Made by a program: the position numbers and the translations under genes | Assembly: GCA_900551945.1 (NCBI GenBank) | Contig: URYE01000037.1 | Span: 1 to 23,953 of the forward strand | DNA: 23,953 nucleotides | From: an uncultured Eubacterium sp. | GTDB lineage: Bacteria > Bacillota > Clostridia > Lachnospirales > Lachnospiraceae | Direction: 5' to 3' | Part shown: piece after piece, positions 10,565 through 17,691 of the stretch | Position numbering within the stretch: position 1 is the stretch's first letter | Layout of the letters: every line of letters starts with the position of its first letter | Notes under the pieces: model-generated | Told to the model about the DNA's origin: nothing | Databases searched by the model: none | Seen by the model: only the letters and a program-made list of their open reading frames with translations

Positions 10565-10646
10565 AGTATAAATGAAGAAAAAAATGTATAAATAATATAA
10601 AAAAAACTAGTAGTAGTAGTAGTAGGCGTTGTGGATAAGTGGATAA
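10565..10646. other. oriC unwinding element: AT-rich tract, six DnaA-trios, GC step, DnaA boxes
   Basis: From left to right: an almost pure A/T tract (about 10565-10607), six perfect TAG triplets (10608-10625), a GCG step (10626-10628), a perfect DnaA box TGTGGATAA (10630-10638), and a one-mismatch box overlapping it by one base (10638-10646). This order is that of the DnaA-trio basal unwinding system described for B. subtilis: DnaA loaded on the boxes extends a filament onto one strand through repeated trinucleotides and melts the flanking DNA. Strand opening is therefore predicted at 10565-10625. The function is inferred from the pattern. Confidence 0.8.
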
Positions 10647-10829
10647 GTGCTTCAAACCCAGAAAAAACCTAGCTTAATCAGTGTTAATAAGTCTGTTGAA
10701 AACTACGGGAAAACGTGTGGATAGTTTGGGGATAACTTTTACTAAAAAATGTGGATAAAATAAAATATAAAGATATCCACATGTAATCCACAACGTATCC
10801 ACACGTTTTCCACAATACTTTGTGGAAAA
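10630..10829. other. oriC, dnaA-dnaN module: DnaA-box cluster
   Basis: Perfect boxes lie at 10630-10638 and 10750-10758. One-mismatch boxes lie at 10638-10646, 10716-10724, 10727-10735, 10773-10781, 10784-10792, 10795-10803, 10806-10814 and 10821-10829. The right-hand boxes face the opposite way to the left-hand ones. The module fills almost the whole gap between dnaA and dnaN and leads to the unwinding element on its left, like the incC part of the B. subtilis origin. Confidence 0.85.
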
Positions 10830-10843
10830 CTTTTGTAAAAATA

Positions 10844-12187
10844 TTATACAGGGTTAATTTTTTTAATGAGAATATCCACAGTGCTTTTTGTGTACTCATT
10901 TGTAATAACTTCTTTTGCTATCTTATCAGCTCCATACATAATTGTAGTGTGGTCTTTATTACCAAGTGCTTTACCTATTAATTGTAATGGAACAGTAGTC
11001 ATCTGTCGACAAAGATACATTGCAATCTGACGAGGATATACAATACTGGCGTTACGCTTTTTGGAAAGAATATCCTCAGGTGTAATTCCGAAATGGTCTG
11101 CAACTATTTCAATAATAAGTTCTGGTGTAACTTCTTTTTTAGCATCAGGTGTTATAAGGTCTTTTAGTGTTTCTTCAGCAAATTCAACAGTAATTGGGCT
11201 GTGGGAAAGAGCGGAGAAAGCTGAAAGCTTAGTTAATGCTCCTTCAAGTTCCCTAATACTTGACTTAATATGGTTAGCAACAAAGTCCTTAACTTCATAA
11301 GGAATGTCATAACCTCCAAGTTCAGCCTTTTTGTTAAGAATTGCCATCTTAGTTTCATAGGTAGGAATTTGGATATCAACAGGTAATCCCATTTCAAAAC
11401 GAGTCCGAAGTCTTTCTGTTAAAGTTTCCATTTCCTTAGGGGGCTTATCAGAGGTAATAACAATCTGCTTACTGTCCTGATATAGTGCATTAAAGGTATG
11501 AAAGAATTCTTCCTGTGTAGATTCCTTACCAATGATGAATTGAATGTCATCAATAAGAAGCACATCTATATTTCGGTATTTTTCCCTAAACTCTGAATTT
11601 TTTTGGTTTTTTACTGAGTCAATCAGCTCATTTGTAAATGTTTCAGAGGTAACATATAAAACTTTACGGGAAGGGTCATTGTCAATTATAAAGTGAGCTA
11701 TTGCCTGCATAAGATGAGTTTTTCCAAGTCCAACTCCACCATATATAAATAAAGGGTTATATACATGGCCAGGTGTTTCGGCAACGGCAAGTGAAGCGGC
11801 GTGAGCTAAATTATTATTATTACCAACAACAAAAGTGTCAAATGTATAATTGGGATTTAAGTTTTGTAAGCTCTTATTTTTTTCAGGTGGGTTAAGAATT
11901 GCTTGTTTTTTTAGCTCAACGGCTTTCTTTTCTCTAGCAGACATAAGCTTAACTTCATATTCTTTGCCCATGACTTCACAAATAGTTACTGTAAGTGGGA
12001 CTATATACTTTTTTTCAATGTAGGAAATACCCATATTTTCTTCTGAAATGAGCAAAATAATGGTATTGCCTTCTAATGAATATAGTTGTAAAGGCTTAAT
12101 CCAAGTTCTAAATGAAATATCTTGAATATCATATTCATTTTTTAATGTCTGTAATATCAATTCCCATTTTTCTTTTAATTCTTCCAT
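10844..12187 (-). CDS. dnaA: Chromosomal replication initiator protein DnaA
   Basis: 447-residue AAA+ initiator that binds DnaA boxes, forms a filament and opens oriC. Domain I occupies about 1-80, a short linker about 85-115, and the AAA+ domain follows with Walker A GGVGLGKT (150-157) and Walker B LLIDDIQ (210-216) and the RLRTRFEMG segment near 259-267. Domain IV carries the DNA-binding signature GNKDHTTIMYGADKI (409-423). The ATG at 12187 follows an AAAGG site. It is the first gene of the minus-strand operon and is flanked on both sides by DnaA-box clusters, so autoregulation by DnaA is likely. Confidence 0.98.
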   Translation of the reverse strand: MEELKEKWELILQTLKNEYDIQDISFRTWIKPLQLYSLEGNTIILLISEENMGISYIEKKYIVPLTVTICEVMGKEYEVKLMSAREKKAVELKKQAILNPPEKNKSLQNLNPNYTFDTFVVGNNNNLAHAASLAVAETPGHVYNPLFIYGGVGLGKTHLMQAIAHFIIDNDPSRKVLYVTSETFTNELIDSVKNQKNSEFREKYRNIDVLLIDDIQFIIGKESTQEEFFHTFNALYQDSKQIVITSDKPPKEMETLTERLRTRFEMGLPVDIQIPTYETKMAILNKKAELGGYDIPYEVKDFVANHIKSSIRELEGALTKLSAFSALSHSPITVEFAEETLKDLITPDAKKEVTPELIIEIVADHFGITPEDILSKKRNASIVYPRQIAMYLCRQMTTVPLQLIGKALGNKDHTTIMYGADKIAKEVITNEYTKSTVDILIKKINPV

Positions 12188-12236
12188 AATATATAAATGC
12201 CTTTCTGGCTAAAAATTTGTAAACATATTCTTATAT

Positions 12237-12265
12237 ATAATATAACAGAAATAAATTTTTATCAA
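12237..12265 (-). promoter_or_regulatory. dnaA: Predicted dnaA promoter
   Basis: On the minus strand TTGATA (12260-12265) and TATTAT (12237-12242) are 17 bases apart, each with one mismatch to consensus. The start would lie near 12230, giving a leader of about 40 bases. TTATTAACA-type repeats begin some 38 bases upstream of the -35. Confidence 0.65.
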
Positions 12266-12300
12266 GTTAGTGAAGAAGATATTCGCAATGTGAATAGCGA

Positions 12301-12375
12301 ATTGTTAATAACTTAAATTGTTAATAACTCATAAATTAGGGGTTTTTATAGGGTAAATTTAAAGTTATTAACAAT
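12301..12375. repeat. Three copies of a 13-base repeat next to oriC boxes
   Basis: ATTGTTAATAACT occurs at 12301-12313 and 12317-12329, and its exact reverse complement at 12363-12375, directly abutting a perfect DnaA box at 12376. Its core TTATTAACA differs from the DnaA box TTATCCACA only at the two central bases, and the 9-base core recurs at 12453-12461 and 12597-12605. These may be weak DnaA sites or sites for another origin-binding protein. Confidence 0.65.
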
Positions 12376-12640
12376 TGTGGATAACAAGTTATTCACAATT
12401 TCCACATCGAATAAAGTCAGATTTTAAGGGATTTGTGAAAAATAAAAAAAAGTTATTAACACTTATCCACAAGCTATCCACAAGCTATCCACAAGCTGTT
12501 AATAGCTGTGGATAACCTGTGGAAAACTTGTGGATAATGTGTGGATAACTTTTTTTTGTAGTCAAAAAATGTAATACAATATAAACAATATTTTAATTAT
12601 TAACAATCATTGTGGAAAAAATAATATAATATTATCCACA
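12376..12640. other. oriC, upstream-of-dnaA module: DnaA-box cluster
   Basis: Six perfect boxes are seen: TGTGGATAA at 12376-12384, 12507-12515, 12529-12537 and 12540-12548, and TTATCCACA at 12463-12471 and 12632-12640. One-mismatch boxes include 12389-12397, 12474-12482, 12485-12493, 12518-12526 and 12611-12619. The densest part (12463-12548) carries boxes every 11 bases or so, about one helical turn. The 624-base gap between dnaA and rpmH also holds an AT-rich stretch at about 12550-12605 and the two divergent promoters. The organisation matches the upstream half of a bipartite Firmicute oriC. Confidence 0.9.
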
Positions 12641-12699
12641 TATAAATTATGGATAGTGACAGTAGTATAAACTTATTTTAATAAAAACAGTGGTTTTAC

Positions 12700-12728
12700 T
12701 TGACTTATATTGAATTTATGAATATAAT
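12700..12728 (+). promoter_or_regulatory. rpmH: Predicted rpmH promoter
   Basis: TTGACT (12700-12705) and a perfect TATAAT (12723-12728) are 17 bases apart. Transcription would start near 12735, about 77 bases before the rpmH ATG. A second, weaker set (TTGATA at 12754, TATATA/TATAAT at 12778-12785) lies closer to the gene. The promoter begins 60 bases beyond the last perfect oriC DnaA box. Confidence 0.75.
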
Positions 12729-12811
12729 AAAGAGCGATGTTTTAAATTTTGACTTGATAAAATATTCCTGCCATATATATATAATGGTGAATAAAGGAGG
12801 TGCAGTTTAAT

Positions 12812-12946
12812 ATGAAGATGACATTTCAGCCTAAGACAAGACAAAGATCTAAGGTTCATGGCTTTAGAGCAAGAATGAGTACTCCAGGTGGAAGAAAAGT
12901 TTTAGCAGCTAGACGTGCTAAAGGAAGAAAAAGACTTTCAGCTTAA
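12812..12946 (+). CDS. rpmH: 50S ribosomal protein L34
   Basis: 44-residue, very basic ribosomal protein, the usual length for L34. The sequence begins [18 protein letters not shown] and continues through [22 protein letters not shown], the hallmark of the family, and ends KRLSA. The ATG has an excellent AAAGGAGGTG site 9 bases upstream. It is the first gene on the rightward arm of the origin and has its own terminator immediately after, so it is mostly transcribed alone, unlike in species where rpmH and rnpA share one message. Confidence 0.98.
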   Translation: MKMTFQPKTRQRSKVHGFRARMSTPGGRKVLAARRAKGRKRLSA

Positions 12947-12957
12947 GTTTAATTCAA

Positions 12958-12989
12958 GGCAGGTGGATACAGTATCCATCTGCCTTTTT
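12958..12989 (+). terminator. Rho-independent terminator after rpmH
   Basis: A 12-base stem, GGCAGGTGGATA (12958-12969) with TATCCATCTGCC (12973-12984), one G-U pair and a CAG loop, is followed directly by five T. It starts 11 bases after the rpmH stop codon and separates rpmH from rnpA. Confidence 0.93.
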
Positions 12990-13148
12990 ACTGTATAGTA
13001 AAATAAAGTTATTAAGTATTTAGAGTTTATAATTAAGTTAAAAAATTGTTAGTAAGACGTAATATTTGGAAAAATTATGGCAGGAGTTATGATGAGTAAT
13101 AATCATATCCTAAGGCTATACAAATAATTGTGAGTTATATTTACATAA

Positions 13149-13189
13149 TTGTGGATTATATAACAAATAAATATAATGATTGTGGATAA
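13149..13189 (+). promoter_or_regulatory. rnpA: Predicted rnpA-operon promoter overlapped by DnaA boxes
   Basis: TTGTGG (13149-13154) and a perfect TATAAT (13172-13177) are 17 bases apart. A one-mismatch DnaA box (TGTGGATTA, 13150-13158) covers the -35, and a perfect box TGTGGATAA (13181-13189) covers the predicted transcription start near 13184. This would place rnpA-yidD-yidC-jag under possible direct DnaA control. The rest of the 274-base rpmH-rnpA gap shows the terminator and otherwise nothing recognisable. Confidence 0.55.
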
Positions 13190-13220
13190 CAAAAATAATA
13201 TAGTTAGAATGGGGAATTTT

Positions 13221-13568
13221 ATGAAATTTGATAATTTTGAAACATTAAAAAGTAATAGAGATTTTAAGAATGTATATAATAGGAAGAAATCATTTGCAAA
13301 TAAATATCTTATTATGTATATAAAAGAGAATGGAACGGATACATTAAGACTTGGAGTATCTGTGAGTAAAAAAGTCGGGAATAGTATTGTCCGACACAGA
13401 CTAGCAAGACTTATAAGGGAAGCCTTTAGGCTTAATACGGACAGTGTTAAGTCAGGTTTTGATATTGTTGTGATTGCAAGAGCTAGTCTAAAAGATAAAA
13501 CTTATTTTGAAACAGAAAGTGCCATGCTACATTTGTTGAAGCTTCATAGGTTGATAAAGGACAATTAG
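13221..13568 (+). CDS. rnpA: Ribonuclease P protein component
   Basis: 115-residue basic protein cofactor of RNase P, which removes the 5' leader from pre-tRNAs. The core reads [28 protein letters not shown]: the RNR-type motif is present in a variant form ([11 protein letters not shown], with His where Asn is common). The frame is open back to 13176, but the ATG at 13221 ([15 protein letters not shown], aligning with the family start) has a GGGG site 7 bases upstream, while the earlier ATGs have none and would overlap the DnaA box. yidD follows 2 bases after the stop. Confidence 0.95.
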   Translation: MKFDNFETLKSNRDFKNVYNRKKSFANKYLIMYIKENGTDTLRLGVSVSKKVGNSIVRHRLARLIREAFRLNTDSVKSGFDIVVIARASLKDKTYFETESAMLHLLKLHRLIKDN

Positions 13569-13570
13569 TA

Positions 13571-13810
13571 ATGTTAAAAAAAATGTTAATAAAACTTATA
13601 AAGTTTTATCAAATGGCATTATCACCATATAAAGGAAGAAGTTATTGTATATATTATCCTTCATGCTCTCATTATGCAGTTGATGCAATTGAAAAATATG
13701 GAGCTTTAAAGGGTGGGTTTATGGCATTTAAAAGAATATTAAGATGTAATCCATTTGCAAAGGGTGGATATGACCCTGTTCCAATAAAATTAGACAAGTT
13801 AAAAAAATAA
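13571..13810 (+). CDS. yidD: Membrane protein insertion efficiency factor YidD
   Basis: 79-residue member of the YidD (DUF37) family. Hallmarks are the amphipathic N terminus followed by [20 protein letters not shown], then [17 protein letters not shown] and [17 protein letters not shown] with its conserved cysteines. It is thought to assist YidC/Sec-dependent membrane-protein insertion at the inner face of the membrane. The gene starts 2 bases after the rnpA stop, with its AAAGGA site inside the rnpA 3' end, so translation is probably coupled. yidC follows 45 bases later. Confidence 0.96.
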   Translation: MLKKMLIKLIKFYQMALSPYKGRSYCIYYPSCSHYAVDAIEKYGALKGGFMAFKRILRCNPFAKGGYDPVPIKLDKLKK

Positions 13811-13855
13811 AATTCTTGTTAATAAATGCAAATGGATTAAAGATGGAGGTAAAAT

Positions 13856-15082
13856 TTGTATAATTCAATAATTAGTCCAATAGCAACAGTTCTTGGTAAG
13901 ATACTTGATGTCTTATTTATAGGACTTCATCAAATAGGACTTGGAAATATTGCTATTGCGATTATTATATTTACATTTTTAATTAAGCTTCTTATGCTTC
14001 CTCTTACAGTTAAGCAGGCTAAGACAATGAAGCTTAATACAGTTATTACACCGGAAATAAAAGCTATACAAGATAAGTATAAAGACAAAAAGGGTGACCA
14101 AAATGCAATGCTTAAAATGCAGGAAGAAACGAAGGCTGTATATGAGAAGTATGGAACAAGTCAAATGGGTGGTTGTGTACAGCTTCTTATTCAGTTCCCA
14201 ATTCTTATGGCATTGTATAGAGTAATTCAAGATATACCTATGTATGTAGGGCAATTAAAAAATCTTTTCCTTGCTATTTTAACAGGAACAGATGGTGGAA
14301 TTATGTGTGTTAGTGACTATGCTGACAAGATGGGACAGATATCATCAAGTGTTGATTGGTCAAATGTTGATGCAGCTGTTAAGGCTATGAACAGTTTTAC
14401 AGCTGACCAGTGGAATCAGCTTAAAGACTTATTCCCAGCATTTAGCCAGATTATAGCTGACAACCAGACAAAGATTACAGAGATGAATACATTCCTTACA
14501 GTAAATGTATCCCAAAATCCAGTATTTGGTCTTTCAGTTACAATGTTAATACCTATCCTTGCTGGTCTTTCACAGTACATTAGTGTAAAAGTATCTCAGG
14601 GTAGAGTTGAAATGGACGATGATAACCCAGCAGCAGCTTCTATGAAGATGATGACATTATTTGCACCACTTATGTCAGTATTTATCGCATTTTCAGTTCC
14701 AACAGGTCTTGGTGTTTACTGGATTGCAACTGCTGTATTCCAGACAGTACTTCAGCTTATTGTAAATCGTCATTATGACAAGATAGGTGTTGATGCAATT
14801 ATAGCAAAGAGTGTGGAAAAAGCTAATAAGAAGCGTGCTAAAAAGGGTCTTCCTCCTCAACAGATTGCAAAAAATGCAACTGTAAATACTAAAAAAGTTG
14901 ATAACATTGAAAAGAATAAACAAAGAATACAAAATCTTCAAGATAAAAAAGATGCTAATGATAAAAAGATGAAAGAAATAATGGAAAGTACTAAGTATTA
15001 TAAGTCAGCAAAACCAGGAAGTCTTGCTGAAAAGGCAGGAATGGTATCAAAGTATAATGACAAGAACGAAAAGAAGAAATAA
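13856..15082 (+). CDS. yidC: Membrane protein insertase YidC (OxaA/SpoIIIJ family)
   Basis: 408-residue insertase with a Gram-positive layout. The first core membrane segment (about 31-50, IAIAIIIFTFLIKLLMLPL) leads into a charged cytoplasmic hairpin (TVKQAKTMKLNTVITPEIKAI...). Further membrane segments lie near 103-120 (VQLLIQFPILMALYRVI), 224-242, and in the pair APLMSVFIAFSVPTG and YWIATAVFQTVLQLIV. A long Lys-rich C-terminal tail can contact ribosomes. The start is TTG at 13856 with a strong GGAGGT site 5 bases upstream. Lys44 occupies the place where I expect the groove arginine. No lipobox is seen. jag follows 47 bases later. Confidence 0.95.
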   Translation: MYNSIISPIATVLGKILDVLFIGLHQIGLGNIAIAIIIFTFLIKLLMLPLTVKQAKTMKLNTVITPEIKAIQDKYKDKKGDQNAMLKMQEETKAVYEKYGTSQMGGCVQLLIQFPILMALYRVIQDIPMYVGQLKNLFLAILTGTDGGIMCVSDYADKMGQISSSVDWSNVDAAVKAMNSFTADQWNQLKDLFPAFSQIIADNQTKITEMNTFLTVNVSQNPVFGLSVTMLIPILAGLSQYISVKVSQGRVEMDDDNPAAASMKMMTLFAPLMSVFIAFSVPTGLGVYWIATAVFQTVLQLIVNRHYDKIGVDAIIAKSVEKANKKRAKKGLPPQQIAKNATVNTKKVDNIEKNKQRIQNLQDKKDANDKKMKEIMESTKYYKSAKPGSLAEKAGMVSKYNDKNEKKK

Positions 15083-15129
15083 CAATGAGTTGTAGTTAGT
15101 ATGTTTACATTGTTAGAAAAGAGGTTATT

Positions 15130-15954
15130 ATGGATTATATTGAAGTTAGCGGAAAAACTGTAGATGAAGCGCTTACTAATGCTTTAGTTAAGCTTGAAAC
15201 TACAAGTGATAAAGTTGAATATGAAGTTGTATCAAAGGGAAGTAGTGGATTTTTAGGAATAGGTGCTAAGCCAGCAGTTATTAAGGCAAGAAAAAAATCT
15301 GATAGTAAAGTACAAAATACAATAAAGGCTTCTGAAACTAAACAAGTTGACATTAAAGAAGAAGCTGAAAAGCTTGTTAAAAATGTTAGTGAAAATGTGG
15401 AAAAAACAAAAGTTTCTGAAAAGATTGTGGAAAATCAAGCTGTAAAGACAGAAACTAAGGTAGAAGTAATGTCACATGAAGAAATCGAAAGAAGAATAAG
15501 AACATTTTTAGCTGATATGTTTAAGGCTATGGATATGAAAGTTGAAGTTAAGATTAACTTTAATGAAAAAGATGAATGTGTAGATGTAGAGCTTCTTGGT
15601 GATAACATGGGAGTACTTATTGGTAAGAGAGGACAAACTCTTGATTCTATACAGTACCTTATAAGTCTTGTTGTTAATAAGGGCAAAGAAAAATATGTAA
15701 GAATTAAGGTTGATACAGAGAATTATAGAAATAGAAGAAAAGAAACTCTTGAGTCACTTGCAAGAAACATTGCATACAAGGTTAAGAGAAGTAAGAGTCC
15801 TGTTTCATTAGAGCCAATGAACCCTTATGAAAGAAGAATTATACATGCAGCATTACAAAATGACAAATACGTTTCAACAAAGAGTGAAGGTGAAGAGCCA
15901 TTTAGACATGTTGTTATTTTCATAGACAAGAACAAAGCTGACAACAAACGTTAG
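15130..15954 (+). CDS. jag: Jag / KhpB RNA-binding protein (Jag-N, KH, R3H domains)
   Basis: 274-residue SpoIIIJ-associated protein, a cytoplasmic RNA-binding protein that partners with KhpA in several Firmicutes and is linked to cell elongation and division. The Jag-N domain (1-55) contains VEYEVVSKGSSGFLGIGAKPA. A charged Lys/Glu linker (about 56-112) follows, then a KH domain with the GKRG loop at 165-168 and an R3H domain with Arg235 and His239 spaced as expected (NPYERRIIHAAL). The ATG has a GAGG site. It is the last gene of the rnpA-yidD-yidC-jag run, with a terminator 37 bases after its stop. Confidence 0.95.
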   Translation: MDYIEVSGKTVDEALTNALVKLETTSDKVEYEVVSKGSSGFLGIGAKPAVIKARKKSDSKVQNTIKASETKQVDIKEEAEKLVKNVSENVEKTKVSEKIVENQAVKTETKVEVMSHEEIERRIRTFLADMFKAMDMKVEVKINFNEKDECVDVELLGDNMGVLIGKRGQTLDSIQYLISLVVNKGKEKYVRIKVDTENYRNRRKETLESLARNIAYKVKRSKSPVSLEPMNPYERRIIHAALQNDKYVSTKSEGEEPFRHVVIFIDKNKADNKR

Positions 15955-15990
15955 AATTTATTGTAAATAAAAATATATGTATTAATTAAG

Positions 15991-16027
15991 AGATTGCTGT
16001 GGTATTATTAACTACAGCAATCTTTTT
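15991..16027 (+). terminator. Rho-independent terminator after jag
   Basis: A 13-pair stem with one wobble (15991-16003 with 16011-16023), a 7-base AT loop and a run of five T at 16023-16027. It ends the rnpA-yidD-yidC-jag transcript. The 277-base gap to mnmE also holds an 8-base hairpin with DnaA-box-like arms (TTCCACAT 16046-16053, ATGTGGAA 16058-16065). Confidence 0.9.
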
Positions 16028-16156
16028 AACACTATAAAGTGGGTTTTCCACATTTTTATGTGGAATAATTAATGTTATCAACAATAATTTTATAATAAGA
16101 TTAGATATTGATACTAGATTTGTTAATAAGTAATAGGAAAGATTGTGGATATCTTT

Positions 16157-16185
16157 TTGATATATACAAGATACTTGTAAATAAT
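16157..16185 (+). promoter_or_regulatory. mnmE: Predicted mnmE promoter with palindrome in the spacer
   Basis: TTGATA (16157-16162) and AATAAT (16180-16185) are 17 bases apart, giving a start near 16192. A perfect inverted repeat TACAAG-ATA-CTTGTA (16165-16179) fills nearly the whole spacer, a normal place for a repressor operator. A one-mismatch DnaA box (TGTGGATAT, 16144-16152) lies just upstream of the -35. Confidence 0.45.
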
Positions 16186-16231
16186 TGATTATAGTAATAT
16201 AAAAAATTCTTATGTGAATGGAGAGATATTG

Positions 16232-17605
16232 ATGGAGGATACAATCGCAGCTATTTCCACAAGTACAATGAGTAGTGGTGGAATAAGTATTGTAAGAATG
16301 AGTGGAAATAATGCTCTTGATATAGCAGACAAAGTATTTAAGTCTAAAAAAGGTGTTAAATTATCACAAGTTAAGAGTCATACAATACATTATGGAAATA
16401 TTTACAATAAAGATGAATTAATAGATGAGGTGCTTGTAGCAGTAATGAAATCACCCAATACTTATACAAGAGAAGATGTAGTAGAGATTAATTGTCATGG
16501 TGGAATACTTGTAACTAGAAAGGTGCTTGAAACACTTTTAGAATATGGAGCAAGACCAGCAGAGCCAGGAGAATTTACAAAAAGAGCTTTCTTGAATGGC
16601 AGAATAGATTTATCACAAGCAGAAGCTGTTATAGAAGTAATTAATTCTAAAAATGAGTATGCCTTAAAGTCATCAGTTAATCAGCTTGATGGAAAATTAT
16701 CTAAAAAAATAAAAGATATAAGAGATATTCTTATAGAAGATGTAGCTTTTATTGAGGCAGCATTAGATGACCCAGAACACATATCATTGGATAATTTTGT
16801 GGATAAGTTGGAAAAAAATGTGGATAACTGTGTGGATAATGTGGATAACTTATTAAAAACTTCTGATAATGGTAAGATAATTAAAGATGGAATTAGAACA
16901 GTTATCTTAGGAAAGACTAATGCAGGTAAGTCAAGTCTATTAAATGCGCTTGCAAAAGAAGAACGTGCTATTGTAACAGATATTGAAGGAACAACAAGAG
17001 ATGTACTTGAAGAACAGATTAATATGGGTGGATTGCTTCTTAATATTGTGGATACAGCAGGAATAAGAGATACGGACGATTATGTGGAAAGTATTGGCGT
17101 AGAAAAGGCGAAAAAGTATGCAACAGACGCAGAGCTTATCATATATGTTGTTGATGCTTCAAGAAATCTCGATGAAAATGACGAAGAAATTATTGAGTTA
17201 ATAAAAAATAAAAAAGTAATTATATTGTTGAATAAATCAGATATTAACACTATAATAACAGCGCAGGATATAACCAAAAAAATAAATTGTCCTGTAATAT
17301 CAATTTCAGCCAAAAATGAAACAGGAATTGATAAGCTTGAAGATTGTGTAAAACAAATGTTTTTGCAGGGAAATATACAGTTTAATGAAGAAGTGTACAT
17401 TACTAATGCAAGGCATAAGAAGTTGTTACAAGAGGCACTTGAAAGTCTTAAGCTTGTAAAAAATGGTATTGAAATGGGGATAAGTGAAGATTTCCTTACA
17501 ATTGATATTATGACAGCCTATGAAAAGTTAGGTATGATAATAGGTGAAGAAGTACAAGACGATTTGGCTGATGAAATATTTAGTAAGTTTTGTATGGGCA
17601 AATAA
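16232..17605 (+). CDS. mnmE: tRNA modification GTPase MnmE (TrmE)
   Basis: 457-residue K+-dependent GTPase that acts with MnmG to place the (carboxymethyl)aminomethyl group on wobble uridine-34 of certain tRNAs. The N-terminal folate-binding domain begins MEDTIAAISTSTMSSGGISI. The G domain has G1 GKTNAGKSS (227-235), G2 TDIEGTTRD (249-257), G3 DTAGIRD (274-280) and G4 NKSD (334-337). The C terminus is the family's CMGK with the catalytic cysteine. The ATG at 16232 has a GGAGAG site 6 bases upstream and matches the family start better than the ATG at 16214. Residues 189-206, in the helical linker before the G domain, repeat VDN/VDK, which encodes four perfect DnaA boxes. mnmG follows 86 bases later. 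Confidence 0.97.
   Translation: MEDTIAAISTSTMSSGGISIVRMSGNNALDIADKVFKSKKGVKLSQVKSHTIHYGNIYNKDELIDEVLVAVMKSPNTYTREDVVEINCHGGILVTRKVLETLLEYGARPAEPGEFTKRAFLNGRIDLSQAEAVIEVINSKNEYALKSSVNQLDGKLSKKIKDIRDILIEDVAFIEAALDDPEHISLDNFVDKLEKNVDNCVDNVDNLLKTSDNGKIIKDGIRTVILGKTNAGKSSLLNALAKEERAIVTDIEGTTRDVLEEQINMGGLLLNIVDTAGIRDTDDYVESIGVEKAKKYATDAELIIYVVDASRNLDENDEEIIELIKNKKVIILLNKSDINTIITAQDITKKINCPVISISAKNETGIDKLEDCVKQMFLQGNIQFNEEVYITNARHKKLLQEALESLKLVKNGIEMGISEDFLTIDIMTAYEKLGMIIGEEVQDDLADEIFSKFCMGK
16798..16848 (+). other. Cluster of four perfect DnaA boxes inside mnmE
   Basis: TGTGGATAA occurs at 16798-16806, 16819-16827, 16831-16839 and 16840-16848, all in the same orientation, the last two directly adjacent. 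In the mnmE frame each gives Val-Asp-Asn or Val-Asp-Lys. All four valines are GTG, whereas by my count only about 5 of the other 29 valines in mnmE are. The cluster is about 4.2 kb from the oriC boxes. A DnaA-titration or initiation-control site is inferred. Confidence 0.85.
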
Positions 17606-17691
17606 ATTGAAGTAGTGAGTTACAAAATTATATTTTTAATATAAATTTAATTGTATAAAAATACATCATTAAAAGAAAGACGGAGGGAAAA

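Noticed and set aside
10159..10575. 138-codon plus-strand ORF opposite dnaN
   Set aside because: It is antisense to a certain gene, with no recognisable domain and no distinct ribosome site; a frame shadow of AT-rich coding DNA.
10545..10655. Extended N terminus of dnaN with a leucine-rich, membrane-like stretch
   Set aside because: The extension is the TAG-triplet and A/T tract of oriC read in frame. The ATG at 10544 has a good ribosome site and the family N terminus.
12301..12640. CRISPR-like array suggested by many short repeats
   Set aside because: The repeats are 9-base DnaA boxes and related motifs in both orientations with irregular spacing; no direct repeats of 23-40 bases or uniform spacers, and no cas genes.
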